Assembly: GCA_030706735.1 (NCBI GenBank)
Contig: JAUZNZ010000008.1
Span: 62,001 to 126,000, forward strand
DNA length: 64,000 nucleotides
Direction of reading: 5' to 3'
From: Bacteroidota bacterium
Lineage (GTDB): Bacteria > Bacteroidota > Bacteroidia > Chitinophagales > Chitinophagaceae
Below, piece after piece: positions 1 to 8,856 of this stretch (position 1 is the first letter of the stretch; each line of letters starts with the position of its first letter). Position numbers and translations under genes: made by a program. The notes below the pieces were generated by a model that saw only the letters and a list, made by a program, of their open reading frames with translations, was not told the origin of the DNA and did no database searches.

Positions 1-984
1 AATGATCCTATAAAAACTACAGGGCGAAAATTGATCAAAGACCTCGATGCATTGCCCATGCCGGCGTGGGATCTTGTAGATATGAGTATGTACAGGAATA
101 CCTGGCTCAGTCACGCCGGCTATTTTTCTCTCAACGTCGGAACGACTCGCGGCTGCCCCTTCAAATGCAACTGGTGCGCAAAGCCTATCTATGGGAATAG
201 GTACCATGCCAGATCGCCCCGCCACGTGGTGGAAGAACTTAAATGGCTGAAGGAACAGTACGCCTTTGACCATATCTGGTTTTGCGACGATATCTTCGGG
301 CTGAAGCCGGGGTGGGTCGATGAATTTGCCGATCTGGTCGAAGAGGCCGGACTGAAGTTCCGGTTCAAGATCCAATCCCGCGCCGATCTGCTGGTACAGC
401 AAAATTATGTCCGGGCACTGGCCCGGGCCGGATGCGCCGATGTCTGGATGGGCGCGGAGAGCGGTTCCCAAAAGATACTCGACGCCATGGACAAGGGCAT
501 CACCGTCGAACAGATCCGCGTGGCCACGCAACTCCTCAGGCAGCACGGCGTGAAAGCCTCCTTCTTCATCCAGTTCGGCTATCCGGGTGAGACGCGCGAA
601 GATATTCAAAAGACGATCCGGATGATCAATACCTTGCTTCCGGACAGCCTCGGCATTTCCGTCTCTTACCCATTGCCAGGCACCGTATTTTACGAACGCG
701 TGAAGGCTGATCTCAAAGAAAAAGCCAATTGGACCGACTCCGATGAACTGCAGATCATGTTCCGTAACGCCCATACGCCGGCCTTTTACAAACAGCTGCA
801 TCGCTACGTGCACAAAACCTATCGCAGACACCTTGCCCTGGCAAGTCTGAAGAACCTCTTTGCACATCCCGCCGCTACGTCCTGGGCTTCTCTTAAACGC
901 GCAGCCTCCCTGGCCTGGTACACCCCAAGCGCCCTCCTGGCCGGCTATCGCCTCCACCGGATAGCTAAAATCCCTCATTCTTAG
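1..984 (+). CDS. Radical SAM protein, 5' end outside the window
   Basis: The frame is open to the left edge, so the gene starts upstream of the window; 327 residues are visible. A CPFKCNWC motif (CX3CX2C, visible Cys 52, 56, 59) binds the 4Fe-4S cluster of radical SAM enzymes, and GAESG about 100 residues later is typical of the Elp3/B12-dependent group. In that group a cobalamin-binding domain usually precedes the radical SAM barrel; here it would lie outside the window, so B12 use is an inference. It sits 20 bp upstream of a methyltransferase and near glycosyltransferases, which suggests modification of a lipid or sugar during envelope polysaccharide synthesis. The substrate cannot be told from the sequence. 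Confidence 0.85.
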   Translation, partial: NDPIKTTGRKLIKDLDALPMPAWDLVDMSMYRNTWLSHAGYFSLNVGTTRGCPFKCNWCAKPIYGNRYHARSPRHVVEELKWLKEQYAFDHIWFCDDIFGLKPGWVDEFADLVEEAGLKFRFKIQSRADLLVQQNYVRALARAGCADVWMGAESGSQKILDAMDKGITVEQIRVATQLLRQHGVKASFFIQFGYPGETREDIQKTIRMINTLLPDSLGISVSYPLPGTVFYERVKADLKEKANWTDSDELQIMFRNAHTPAFYKQLHRYVHKTYRRHLALASLKNLFAHPAATSWASLKRAASLAWYTPSALLAGYRLHRIAKIPHS

Positions 985-1004
985 TACCTTAATGAAGCAA
1001 ACGC

Positions 1005-1853
1005 ATGTCGATGAACGAGTTGAGCCATGATCGGAACGAACAGGACGCGGCCTCGGCCTTCAGCAGACAGGCGCCCCTCTTCGATCAATATGACGCCGGG
1101 AATACGATCATTCAATATAAACGCCGCCGCGTACGTGATTGCGTCATGCAATGCCTCGCTCCGGGCAGCACGATCCTCGAGCTCAATGCCGGAACGGGTC
1201 AGGATTCGATCTGGCTGGCGGGTAAGGGCCACAAGGTGCACGCCACCGACATCGCACCGGGTATGCTCGCCGAGCTCGAAAAAAAAGTCAACGCCCTGGG
1301 ATTGGCCGCACAGGTGACCTGGGAACCCTGTTCGTTCACACAGCTGGCGGGGTTGAGATCCAAGGGGCCCTACGACCTGATCTTTTCCAATTTCGCAGGC
1401 CTTAACTGCACCGGCAAATTGGACGAGGTGCTGAACTCTTTTTCCGGATTGCTGAAGCCTGGTGGGCATGTCCTGCTCGTCGTATTGCCCTCCTTCTGCC
1501 TTTGGGAATCCTTACTGTTGTTCAGGGGGAAGTTCAGAACGGCTTTCCGGCGTCTGTTTGCTAAAAAAGGGGCCCGCTCACGCGTGGAGGGCGTCTATTT
1601 CAAATGCTGGTATTATCCTCCATCTTATATTACCCGCGTCCTGGCCCGGTCTTTCACGCTGAAAGGGCTCGAAGGGTTATGCAGCATCGTCCCGCCTTCC
1701 TATATCGAGCAATTCGCCGAGCGGCATCCCAAATTATACCATTGGTTGGTTAAAAAGGAAGATCGTTGGAAATCCAGCCGGCCATGGAGATCGATCGGGG
1801 ACTATTACATCATCACCTTGCAAAAGACGGAGGATCATTCCGCCGCGAAGTAA
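1005..1853 (+). CDS. Class I SAM-dependent methyltransferase
   Basis: A 282-residue protein with a Rossmann-type methyltransferase core. Motif I reads ILELNAGTGQD around residues 57-67, followed by an acidic strand end (ATDIAPGML, 80-88) that would bind the SAM ribose. The C-terminal third is basic and family-specific. It follows the radical SAM gene by 20 bp and is probably co-transcribed with it. Its 3' end overlaps the convergent nucleotidyltransferase gene by 19 bp. The methyl acceptor is unknown; a sugar or lipid acceptor fits the neighbourhood. The start could also be the ATG two codons downstream. Confidence 0.82.
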   Translation: MSMNELSHDRNEQDAASAFSRQAPLFDQYDAGNTIIQYKRRRVRDCVMQCLAPGSTILELNAGTGQDSIWLAGKGHKVHATDIAPGMLAELEKKVNALGLAAQVTWEPCSFTQLAGLRSKGPYDLIFSNFAGLNCTGKLDEVLNSFSGLLKPGGHVLLVVLPSFCLWESLLLFRGKFRTAFRRLFAKKGARSRVEGVYFKCWYYPPSYITRVLARSFTLKGLEGLCSIVPPSYIEQFAERHPKLYHWLVKKEDRWKSSRPWRSIGDYYIITLQKTEDHSAAK

Positions 1854-2758
1854 GCAGGCCACCGGGCCTCCAATCCCTTCATCTTGTCGGTGAAGAAGGC
1901 CATGATACGCGCTTGCAGATAGGCGGGATCCGGCTTGGAATAATGCTTGCCGGTCAGCAGGGACATCCGGTCGCCCTTTTTATTGCGCGCGCCGATATCG
2001 GCTTTTTTCTTCCAGCGCCGGGTGGTGAGGGCCATCAGGAAATTATCCAGGCGCTCACCCAATTTATTGTTCAGCGCCTTCTCGATAGCCGTCTTTAGCC
2101 AGGAATTGGGATGGGTGACCTGCATGGTCTCCTTTTTCGATCCGTAACTCGGAAAGTAGTCCAGGGCCCATTCATTGGCATCGAAAAATTGTTCAAGTAC
2201 CCCATTGCCGCAGACAGGCATAAGGGTGACAAGTTCGGTGGCGGTAAAGATATTTTTTTCCTCTATGCTCAGGGCTTCCTCATCTACGAAATAGTTCATG
2301 CAGTACCAATCCTGCCTCCCGATCACGAAGTTCAGCTTCTTGAACAGGTGCATCAGCGTCCTGGCGATCCACAGCCTGTTGGCACTGGTAATGATAAAAT
2401 AGTCGATATCGGCGTCCTCGGAGGCAAAATTCTTGGATAGCGAACCCGAGATGCCGATCCCCCTGACATACGGGAAGCGGAATAACAGCCTGGATCCCCT
2501 GGCGGCAATGGCCAGCAGCCGCTGGGCATTCCGATTCCCCCTCAACCTCCTTTCGGCCAGTTGGGGGTCATTGTGCAGGGAATAAAAAGCGCCCAGCCGG
2601 AAAAGACTTCCGTCATTCAGCAACGTGTCGAGAGCAGCAGCCAATTCCCGGCGGTCGGTAGGCCGGTCAAGAAAGAACAGGATGTCCTCTTCCGTGAGGG
2701 GATAATCGAAAAGGTCGAAGTAAGCGATCACTTTCAATATACTGTGCCTCAGTTGCAT
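1835..2758 (-). CDS. Nucleotidyltransferase-fold protein
   Basis: A 307-residue cytosolic protein on the strand opposite its neighbours. Residues 1-60 look like a winged-helix-type helical domain. Residues 103-121 hold the nucleotidyltransferase signature: GSLSKNF followed by a DADID acidic pair (Asp117, Asp119), i.e. GS-X10-DxD as in the pol-beta superfamily that includes MNT antitoxins and many polysaccharide-cluster proteins. The rest is helical and not recognised. I see no adjacent HEPN-type gene, so an MNT/HEPN toxin-antitoxin role is not supported. Genes of this kind often sit in exopolysaccharide clusters, but their reaction is not established to my knowledge. Confidence 0.7.
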   Translation of the reverse strand: MQLRHSILKVIAYFDLFDYPLTEEDILFFLDRPTDRRELAAALDTLLNDGSLFRLGAFYSLHNDPQLAERRLRGNRNAQRLLAIAARGSRLLFRFPYVRGIGISGSLSKNFASEDADIDYFIITSANRLWIARTLMHLFKKLNFVIGRQDWYCMNYFVDEEALSIEEKNIFTATELVTLMPVCGNGVLEQFFDANEWALDYFPSYGSKKETMQVTHPNSWLKTAIEKALNNKLGERLDNFLMALTTRRWKKKADIGARNKKGDRMSLLTGKHYSKPDPAYLQARIMAFFTDKMKGLEARWPAYFAAE

Positions 2759-2912
2759 AAAATCTTAAACGGGCTTTTAAATGCAAGGGTTGCTTGGAAA
2801 TTAAATGCCGGAGGCGGGGGCCGGGGCAACCCCCGGGTCCCTCTTTACGTTTGATTGACAAGGCACTATTTCAGATTCCACTGTTCGCCACCCATTGCAA
2901 GTATTTGTTAAA

Positions 2913-3593
2913 ATGTTAAGCATGGATTTGAACGTAAAGTATATACCCTATGTCATTCGCAAGGTCCCTGTACAAGAGCAGAAATTGCCGCTTAGGAACT
3001 TAATCGACAGTAAAAAGACCTACTTCTTCTGCAAGAGGGCGTTCGACGTGCTGGCTTCATCCTTCGTGATCCTGTTCCTCCTGAGCTGGGTGCTTCCGGT
3101 GCTGGCCCTTCTGATCGTAATGGAATCAAAAGGTCCCGTATTTTTTCGCCAGACCAGAACAGGACGGGGCGGAAAGTTATTCTCCTGCCTCAAGCTCCGT
3201 ACCATGATCGTAAATGACCAGGCCGATCTGCTGCCGGCATCAAAAAATGACGCCAGGATCACCCGGGTCGGGAAGTTCCTGCGTAATGCCAACCTCGACG
3301 AACTTCCTCAATTCTTTAACGTCCTCGCCGGTTCCATGAGCATTGTCGGTCCGCGCCCTCATATGATCGTCGATTGCAATAAATTCTCTGCCGTGGTGCC
3401 CCGCTACAAGCTCAGGAACCTCATGAAGCCGGGAATCACCGGGTTGGCCCAGGTAAAGGGGTTTCATGGGCCGGCTACGGATACGGGCAATATATTTCTG
3501 AGATATGGCTGGGACGCCTTCTACGTTCGCAACGCCGGCTTCTTATTGGATATTCGCATCATCCGGCAGACCGTCGGACTATTGTTCGCCTGA
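2913..3593 (+). CDS. Undecaprenyl-phosphate sugar-1-phosphate transferase (WbaP/EpsL type)
   Basis: Short form of the bacterial sugar transferase family, which starts a polysaccharide repeat unit by moving a sugar-1-phosphate from a UDP-sugar to undecaprenyl phosphate at the inner membrane. Visible marks are one hydrophobic segment after KRAFDV, then KLRTM, DELPQFFNVL, SMSIVGPRP and KPGITGLAQVKG, all in the family order, ending with the usual D-I-R-I-I-x-x-T helix. It lacks the four-helix N-terminal half of full-length WbaP, so it is the PglC-like minimal version. The start is uncertain: ATGs at 2913 and 2922 are both possible and neither has a Shine-Dalgarno sequence. It heads the glycosyltransferase run 2.9-7.1 kb. 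Confidence 0.88.
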   Translation: MLSMDLNVKYIPYVIRKVPVQEQKLPLRNLIDSKKTYFFCKRAFDVLASSFVILFLLSWVLPVLALLIVMESKGPVFFRQTRTGRGGKLFSCLKLRTMIVNDQADLLPASKNDARITRVGKFLRNANLDELPQFFNVLAGSMSIVGPRPHMIVDCNKFSAVVPRYKLRNLMKPGITGLAQVKGFHGPATDTGNIFLRYGWDAFYVRNAGFLLDIRIIRQTVGLLFA

Positions 3594-3613
3594 AGACCCT
3601 TGGAAAGAACTTA

Positions 3614-4702
3614 ATGTACGCTAACAAAAAGATAGTATTTATCACGAGGGCCACCTTGTATAAGGTCAAGGGAGGCGATACCTTCCAGGTCCTGCAGACC
3701 GCAAGGCACCTGGAGGCGCTGGGCGTTGAAGTGGATATCAGGCTGACCCATGAGAAGATCGACTATGACAACTATGATCTCCTCCATTTTTTCAATATCA
3801 TCCGGCCCGCCGATATTCTCTTTCACATCCGCAAAGCCCATAAACCCTTCGTCGTATCGACCATGCTCATCGATTACACCGGCTACGATAAGCACCACCG
3901 GAAGGGCGTCGCCGGACTGATCTTCAGGTCGCTTTCGGCCAACACGATCGAGTATGTCAAGACGATCGCCCGGTTTGTCCGGGGCAAGGATAAGCTGGTG
4001 ACCTGGTCCTACCTCTGGGAGGGCCATAAGCGGGCGATACGTGAAATCCTGTCCGGCGCCTCCCTCCTCTTCTCGAATTCCGGCCTGGAACACAAGCGCC
4101 TGATCGAAGAATATAATATCCTGACCGAATGCATCACGATCCCGAACGGTCTGGACACCGACCTTTTCGTCTACGATGACAAGGTGGAAAAAGATTCGCG
4201 GCTGATCCTCTGTGTGGCCCGCATCGAAGGCATCAAGAACCAGATGAACCTCATCAGGGCATTGAATAATACCAGCTATCGTCTGTTGATCATCGGCGCT
4301 CATGCTCCCAATCAATACGCCTATTACCGGGAGTGCCGTCGCATGGCCGGTCCCAATGTGGAGTTCATCGGGCACCTGCCTCAAAACGAATTGGTTCAGT
4401 ACTATCAGCGGGCCAAAGTACATATCCTGCCCAGCTGGTTCGAGACCTGCGGCCTTTCCTCCCTGGAGGCAGGAGCCATGGGATGCAATATCGTCGTCAC
4501 GGATAAGGGCTATACAAAGGAATATTATGAGGACTTCGCTTTTTATTGCGACCCGGGTCACCCGCATTCGATCTTGAATGCGGTGGATCGTGCAGCCAGG
4601 GCCGGCTATTCCCCCGACCTCCGGGACAAGATCCTCAGCAATTATACCTGGCGCCAGGCGGCAGCCCGAATTGCCGCCGCTTATGACCAATTATTGAATT
4701 AA
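3614..4702 (+). CDS. GT4 family glycosyltransferase
   Basis: A 362-residue retaining GT-B glycosyltransferase. The C-terminal Rossmann half begins about residue 195 (RLILCVARIEGIKNQ) and contains the donor-binding signature HILPSWFETCGLSSLEAGAMG around residues 272-292, with the E-x7-E pattern of GT4 enzymes. The N-terminal half carries a G-G-D-T acceptor-side loop near residue 21. It sits 20 bp after the initiating sugar transferase and 2 bp before the next glycosyltransferase, so the three are very likely one operon adding successive sugars. Donor and acceptor are unknown. Confidence 0.85.
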   Translation: MYANKKIVFITRATLYKVKGGDTFQVLQTARHLEALGVEVDIRLTHEKIDYDNYDLLHFFNIIRPADILFHIRKAHKPFVVSTMLIDYTGYDKHHRKGVAGLIFRSLSANTIEYVKTIARFVRGKDKLVTWSYLWEGHKRAIREILSGASLLFSNSGLEHKRLIEEYNILTECITIPNGLDTDLFVYDDKVEKDSRLILCVARIEGIKNQMNLIRALNNTSYRLLIIGAHAPNQYAYYRECRRMAGPNVEFIGHLPQNELVQYYQRAKVHILPSWFETCGLSSLEAGAMGCNIVVTDKGYTKEYYEDFAFYCDPGHPHSILNAVDRAARAGYSPDLRDKILSNYTWRQAAARIAAAYDQLLN

Positions 4703-4704
4703 CG

Positions 4705-5847
4705 ATGAGCCTACGAATTGCCATATTAGGAACCCGCGGGATCCCCAATCACTACGGAGGATTCGAAAGATTTGCAGAGCACCTGGCGCCTGCACTGGCC
4801 ACAGCCGGCTATGAGGTCTTCGTATACAATTCCCATAACCATCCGTATAAAAAAAGCGTTTGGAAGGGGGTGCAGATCCTCCATGTCTTCGATCCGGAGT
4901 ATATGCTGGGCAGCGCCGGCCAGTTTGTCTACGACCTGAATTGCATCCTCGACGCGCGCAAACGGCATTTCGATGTGATCCTCCAACTGGGCTATACGAG
5001 TAGCTCCGTGTGGGGCCGCCTGTTCCCGCAAAACTGCCTGGTGATCTATAATATGGATGGCATGGAATGGCAGCGCACCAAATATTCCCCCCTGGCGCGA
5101 AGATTTCTCCGCTACGCGGAAAAACTGGCCGTGAAATATGGCCATCGTTTTATCGCCGATTCCCTCGCCATTCAGTCGTACCTGCATAATAAATATGCGA
5201 TAAAGAGCGAATATATCGCCTACGGCGCAGAGCCGTTCCACCAGGCCAGTGAACAGACCCTGACGGAATACGGACTTTCTCCTTCCGGCTATTGCCTGCT
5301 CATCGCCAGGATGGAGCCCGAGAATAATATCGAGATCATACTCGACGGCTTCAGTCAAAGCAGTACGCAAAAGCAGTTCCTCGTTGTCGGCGACCCGGAC
5401 AATAAACTTGGCCGGCGCCTGGTAAGGAAATTCAGCAGGGATCCGCGGATTAACTTTGTCGGATCGATCTACGAGGACCGTAAGGTACACGATCTTAAAT
5501 TCCATTCGCACCTGTACTTTCATGGCCACAGTACCGGCGGCACCAACCCTTCCCTCCTCGAAGCAATGGCCAGCCGGTCCCTGATCGTCGCACATGACAA
5601 TCTCTTCAATAGGGAAGTATTGGGAAGGGATGCCTATTATTTTTCCGGAGCCCGCGAAGTGGCCGCGATCGTGGACTACACCTGTCGCGGCCCCCGCGAA
5701 GAATGCATGATCCGAAACAATCTGGACAAGATCAGGGATAAATACAATTGGGAACTGATCGTATCGAAGTATGAGTACTTCATGCTGGAATGTTTATATA
5801 GTCCCTCCAATGAAAGAAGTATTCTGTATAGAAGATACGCTGATTAA
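4705..5847 (+). CDS. GT4 glycosyltransferase with DUF1972 N-terminal domain
   Basis: A 380-residue GT-B enzyme. The N-terminus has the DUF1972 hallmark of rhamnosyltransferase-like proteins: RIAILGTRGIPNHYGGFE at residues 4-21, with the GIP-x-x-YGGFE acceptor loop. The C-terminal donor domain contains STGGTNPSLLEAMA (about 275-288). Cytosolic and membrane-associated, it would extend the lipid-linked oligosaccharide. It begins 2 bp after the preceding glycosyltransferase, and its 3' end overlaps the membrane ligase gene by 38 bp if that gene starts at 5810. A rhamnosyltransferase activity is possible, but the specificity cannot be read here. Confidence 0.87.
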   Translation: MSLRIAILGTRGIPNHYGGFERFAEHLAPALATAGYEVFVYNSHNHPYKKSVWKGVQILHVFDPEYMLGSAGQFVYDLNCILDARKRHFDVILQLGYTSSSVWGRLFPQNCLVIYNMDGMEWQRTKYSPLARRFLRYAEKLAVKYGHRFIADSLAIQSYLHNKYAIKSEYIAYGAEPFHQASEQTLTEYGLSPSGYCLLIARMEPENNIEIILDGFSQSSTQKQFLVVGDPDNKLGRRLVRKFSRDPRINFVGSIYEDRKVHDLKFHSHLYFHGHSTGGTNPSLLEAMASRSLIVAHDNLFNREVLGRDAYYFSGAREVAAIVDYTCRGPREECMIRNNLDKIRDKYNWELIVSKYEYFMLECLYSPSNERSILYRRYAD

Positions 5848-7087
5848 CCGCATCAGCTACTACCTCTCGCTGGCATTTCTGGTCGCCCTGCCCTTCGACC
5901 TTTTTTATAGCGAGATGATCCTCGTTTGCCTTGCCCTGCATACGATCATCCAGGCGGATTGGCGAAAACCCTTCCGCATCCGGAGATCCTTGCTCCTGGT
6001 CGTCGCTATTTATGCAGTGACGATGATCGGTACCCTCTATACCTCCGACCTCGCACAGGCCTGGAAGGATTGGGAAAAGCAATTGGCGCTCGTTCTGTTC
6101 CCGCTGATCTTTTCTATGCTCAGGCTGGACTTGGGCAAATACAAGTTTCCGCTCATGAAGGCATTCGCGTTCAGCTGCCTGCTTACCTCGCTTTATTTGT
6201 ACGGGGATGCTTTAATGACCATCCGGTTCAACGGCGTTTCACCACGGCTGCTGTTTACGCCGCCATTTATGAGCCATAATTTCTCGCGGCCGATCGATCT
6301 GCATGCCACGTATTTTTCAATGTACATCGCCATCTCCGTGGCAACATTCGCCTGCCTGTTCATCCGGTCCCGAAGTTCCATGGGCCGCTGGTTCTATGCC
6401 CTGGCATCCCTGGCCCTGCTTGCCGCGATGTTGCAGCTTGCCTCCCGCGCAGTCTGCATAGCCTTGCTGATCGGATTGGCTACCTTGCCCTTTTTTCTCG
6501 TTACCACACGCCGGGCATGGCGATTCGTCCTGGTTGCCCTGCCCCTCTCCATGGGCCTCGTATGGGCCATGGGTAGGATCGGCGGCTTGCACGAACGCTA
6601 TATCTCCGGCCTGAAAGAGGATCTGAGCGTATCAGCCGAAGAACCGGGGATCGTCGAGCCCCGCCTGGTCAGATGGAACTGTACACTCGATCTGATCAGG
6701 GCCCGGCCCCTGACAGGATATGGTACTGGCGCAGAAATAAAGCAATTGAAAGAAGTGTATTTCGACCGGCATCTCTATAGTTCCTATGTCCACGAGCTGA
6801 ATGCACACAGCGAATACCTGAGTTTCCTGCTTAAGACGGGACCCCTGGGGCTGATCGTCTTCCTGACCCTTCTGGGGACGGCCGTCTTCACGGCCCTGAG
6901 GACCAGGGATGCTCTATTTTACGCTTTTTGCGTGATCGTCCTTTGTGTCTCCTTTTCGGAGAACATCCTCGATACCAACAAAGGCATATTTTTCTTCGCT
7001 TTTTTCACCTCCTTCTTCTTTACTATTCTTCCCCCGAATCCCCGTCTTGAACCGAACCCCCGTCCCGCCCCGACAACGATTGCATAG
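5810..7087 (+). CDS. O-antigen ligase / Wzy-like polymerase
   Basis: A polytopic membrane protein of about 425 residues with some ten hydrophobic segments and a long extracytoplasmic loop containing RPLTGYGTGAE and NAHSEYLSFLLKTG. The latter is the conserved His-bearing loop of the Wzy_C/WaaL family, which transfers an undecaprenyl-linked glycan to an acceptor. It closes the glycosyltransferase operon and overlaps the upstream gene. The start chosen is the ATG at 5810, just before the first hydrophobic stretch; an in-frame ATG at 5771 is also possible. Ligase and polymerase cannot be separated by sequence alone. Confidence 0.82.
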   Translation: MKEVFCIEDTLINRISYYLSLAFLVALPFDLFYSEMILVCLALHTIIQADWRKPFRIRRSLLLVVAIYAVTMIGTLYTSDLAQAWKDWEKQLALVLFPLIFSMLRLDLGKYKFPLMKAFAFSCLLTSLYLYGDALMTIRFNGVSPRLLFTPPFMSHNFSRPIDLHATYFSMYIAISVATFACLFIRSRSSMGRWFYALASLALLAAMLQLASRAVCIALLIGLATLPFFLVTTRRAWRFVLVALPLSMGLVWAMGRIGGLHERYISGLKEDLSVSAEEPGIVEPRLVRWNCTLDLIRARPLTGYGTGAEIKQLKEVYFDRHLYSSYVHELNAHSEYLSFLLKTGPLGLIVFLTLLGTAVFTALRTRDALFYAFCVIVLCVSFSENILDTNKGIFFFAFFTSFFFTILPPNPRLEPNPRPAPTTIA

Positions 7088-7127
7088 CCATTTCCCGCAC
7101 GTTTCAGCGGAAATATTATCTTCAATC

Positions 7128-7979
7128 ATGCAACGATCCCATTCACCCGCTCATTCATCCCCGGCCTTCAGCTTGTCTTCCGCTCTTTTTTGGCTGCTGT
7201 CCGCCACGATGCTCCTCGCCGGCCTTCGTCTCTCCGCGCAGGAACGACCTTTGGCGGCTGCCGACACCCTGGCCAACATACAGGTACACGGGGATACGCT
7301 GGATCTGCCCGGACTTTCTGTCCAACTGACGGCCCAGGGTTTCCCCCGGCAATTGCGGGTCATCGGCAAGCCGGCTGCCGTCTCGCCCACGGATACGACC
7401 GATCTGCTCGCCGAGAACATTCACTTCCATTTTACCAGGATCGCCGACGACAAGGACATCCGCCTGACCCAGAAAGGATTGCATTCTTGGATGAGAAGGC
7501 CCGATAGGGTTCGATGGCAAGCCTCCGCCGGGTCGGAAGAATTGCAAATGGACGTGTATGGCTCTATGAACTCCGTCGGTTTGCTGTTCTATTCCGTTTC
7601 CGTGATGGCTCTCCAGGATCTGGAACTGAAGGACCTTACCTTCCATATCCCTTTTAACAAAGAGGCCTCTGGGCTGATGACCGGCCTCGGGATAAGCGGC
7701 GCCCGTCCCGATAGTATACTGCTATGGCCCTGGAGCGCCGCCAGGGGCCACATCGCAAATGCCTGGATCGGCATGCGACATGCGGGCTTGCACATAAATT
7801 TGTCCTCCACGCACGGCGATCACGGGCAGGGGAACATTTCCGTTGGCATTAAAGGGAAGTCGATGCTGTTCAATGATTATACCGGCACATGCTCCCTGAA
7901 GAAAGGAACCGTCTTGTATTATAATTTTTATCTCCTCATCACGCACAACCCGCCGGATAGCAGTACATTTATCGAATAA
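7128..7979 (+). CDS. Secreted protein of unknown function
   Basis: A 283-residue protein with a clear signal peptide (hydrophobic ALFWLLSATMLLAGL followed by SAQ, cleavage near residue 35). The mature part is beta-rich with no catalytic motif I recognise. It resembles the N-terminal sandwich domains found in some large secreted Bacteroidota glycosidases, with the catalytic part absent, but this is only an impression. The ATG at 7128 was chosen because the signal peptide follows directly; the frame stays open upstream into the ligase gene but codes for nothing plausible. It lies 13 bp before the FAH-family gene, with which it may be co-transcribed. Confidence 0.6.
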   Translation: MQRSHSPAHSSPAFSLSSALFWLLSATMLLAGLRLSAQERPLAAADTLANIQVHGDTLDLPGLSVQLTAQGFPRQLRVIGKPAAVSPTDTTDLLAENIHFHFTRIADDKDIRLTQKGLHSWMRRPDRVRWQASAGSEELQMDVYGSMNSVGLLFYSVSVMALQDLELKDLTFHIPFNKEASGLMTGLGISGARPDSILLWPWSAARGHIANAWIGMRHAGLHINLSSTHGDHGQGNISVGIKGKSMLFNDYTGTCSLKKGTVLYYNFYLLITHNPPDSSTFIE

Positions 7980-7992
7980 ATAAGCGAGCTGC

Positions 7993-8850
7993 ATGCGACT
8001 ATACAAGACCCTCAGAGGGAATTTATTGGAGGAGGATGGAAAGTATTACCTCCTGGACCTGGATTGGGATGAACTGATCAACCGTGACCATCTCCATGGC
8101 TGGCTATCGACGGTCCGGGCACAAAGCAAAGAACTGCCTGCGGGATCCGCCGCCGGCTGGATTGCAGAGGATGCCCTGGCGCCGATCGGCGAACAGGAGG
8201 TCTGGGCTGCCGGCGTGACCTATTTACGCAGTCGCGACGCCCGCATGGAGGAGTCCAAAGAATCTGGCGCCTCGTATTTCTATGACAAGGTCTATGAGGC
8301 CGAACGTCCCGAACTTTTTTTCAAAGCGCTGCCTCACCGGGTCGCCGCACCCGGAAAAGAGGTCTATATCCGGAGGGATTCCTCCTGGGATGTGCCTGAA
8401 CCGGAACTGGCTCTTTTTATCAATTCGAACGGGCTTATCCAGGGATACACGATCGGCAACGACATGAGTTCCCGCTCCATCGAAGGCGAAAATCCCCTTT
8501 ACCTGCCGCAGGCGAAAATGTATGAGATGAGCGCCTCCCTCGGCCCCTGCCTGTATGTGCCGGAAAAACCTGTTCCATCGACCACCACGATCCGGATGTC
8601 GATCACGCGGGCGGGAAAGGAAATGTATTCCGGATCGGTGGAGATCGCACGCATGCGCCGGTCCCTTCCTGAGTTGGCGTCCTGGCTATTTCGTGAGTTC
8701 GACTTCCCGCACGGTTGCTTTCTGATGACCGGCACCTGTCTCGTTCCCTCGAATGACTTCACGTTGCATGAAAAGGACCGGGTGGAGATCGGGATCGAGG
8801 GGATTGGAGTGCTTGTCAACACCATTGCGTATAAACCCACTAATCGCTGA
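7993..8850 (+). CDS. FAH-superfamily sugar-acid dehydratase (AraD1/KdaD-like)
   Basis: A 285-residue member of the fumarylacetoacetate hydrolase superfamily. The metal site is visible: Glu136 and Glu138 in VPEPELAL and Asp157 in GYTIGNDMSSR. The stretch YDKVYEAERPELFFKA together with EGENPLYLPQAK is characteristic of the subgroup acting on 2-dehydro-3-deoxy-pentonates (dehydration to 2-oxoglutarate semialdehyde) in non-phosphorylating arabinose/xylose pathways. No pentose dehydrogenase, lactonase or semialdehyde dehydrogenase is nearby, so the pathway assignment is an inference from family resemblance. The gene is 6 bp upstream of dgt. Confidence 0.75.
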   Translation: MRLYKTLRGNLLEEDGKYYLLDLDWDELINRDHLHGWLSTVRAQSKELPAGSAAGWIAEDALAPIGEQEVWAAGVTYLRSRDARMEESKESGASYFYDKVYEAERPELFFKALPHRVAAPGKEVYIRRDSSWDVPEPELALFINSNGLIQGYTIGNDMSSRSIEGENPLYLPQAKMYEMSASLGPCLYVPEKPVPSTTTIRMSITRAGKEMYSGSVEIARMRRSLPELASWLFREFDFPHGCFLMTGTCLVPSNDFTLHEKDRVEIGIEGIGVLVNTIAYKPTNR

Positions 8851-8856
8851 CCATCG

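Noticed and set aside
1835-2758. MNT/HEPN toxin-antitoxin module
   Set aside because: No HEPN-type gene is adjacent on either side, and the protein is longer than typical MNT antitoxins.
3611-4690. A 359-codon open frame on the minus strand
   Set aside because: It is exactly antisense to a clear GT4 glycosyltransferase, shows no motif, and is explained by codon bias of the plus-strand gene in GC-rich DNA.
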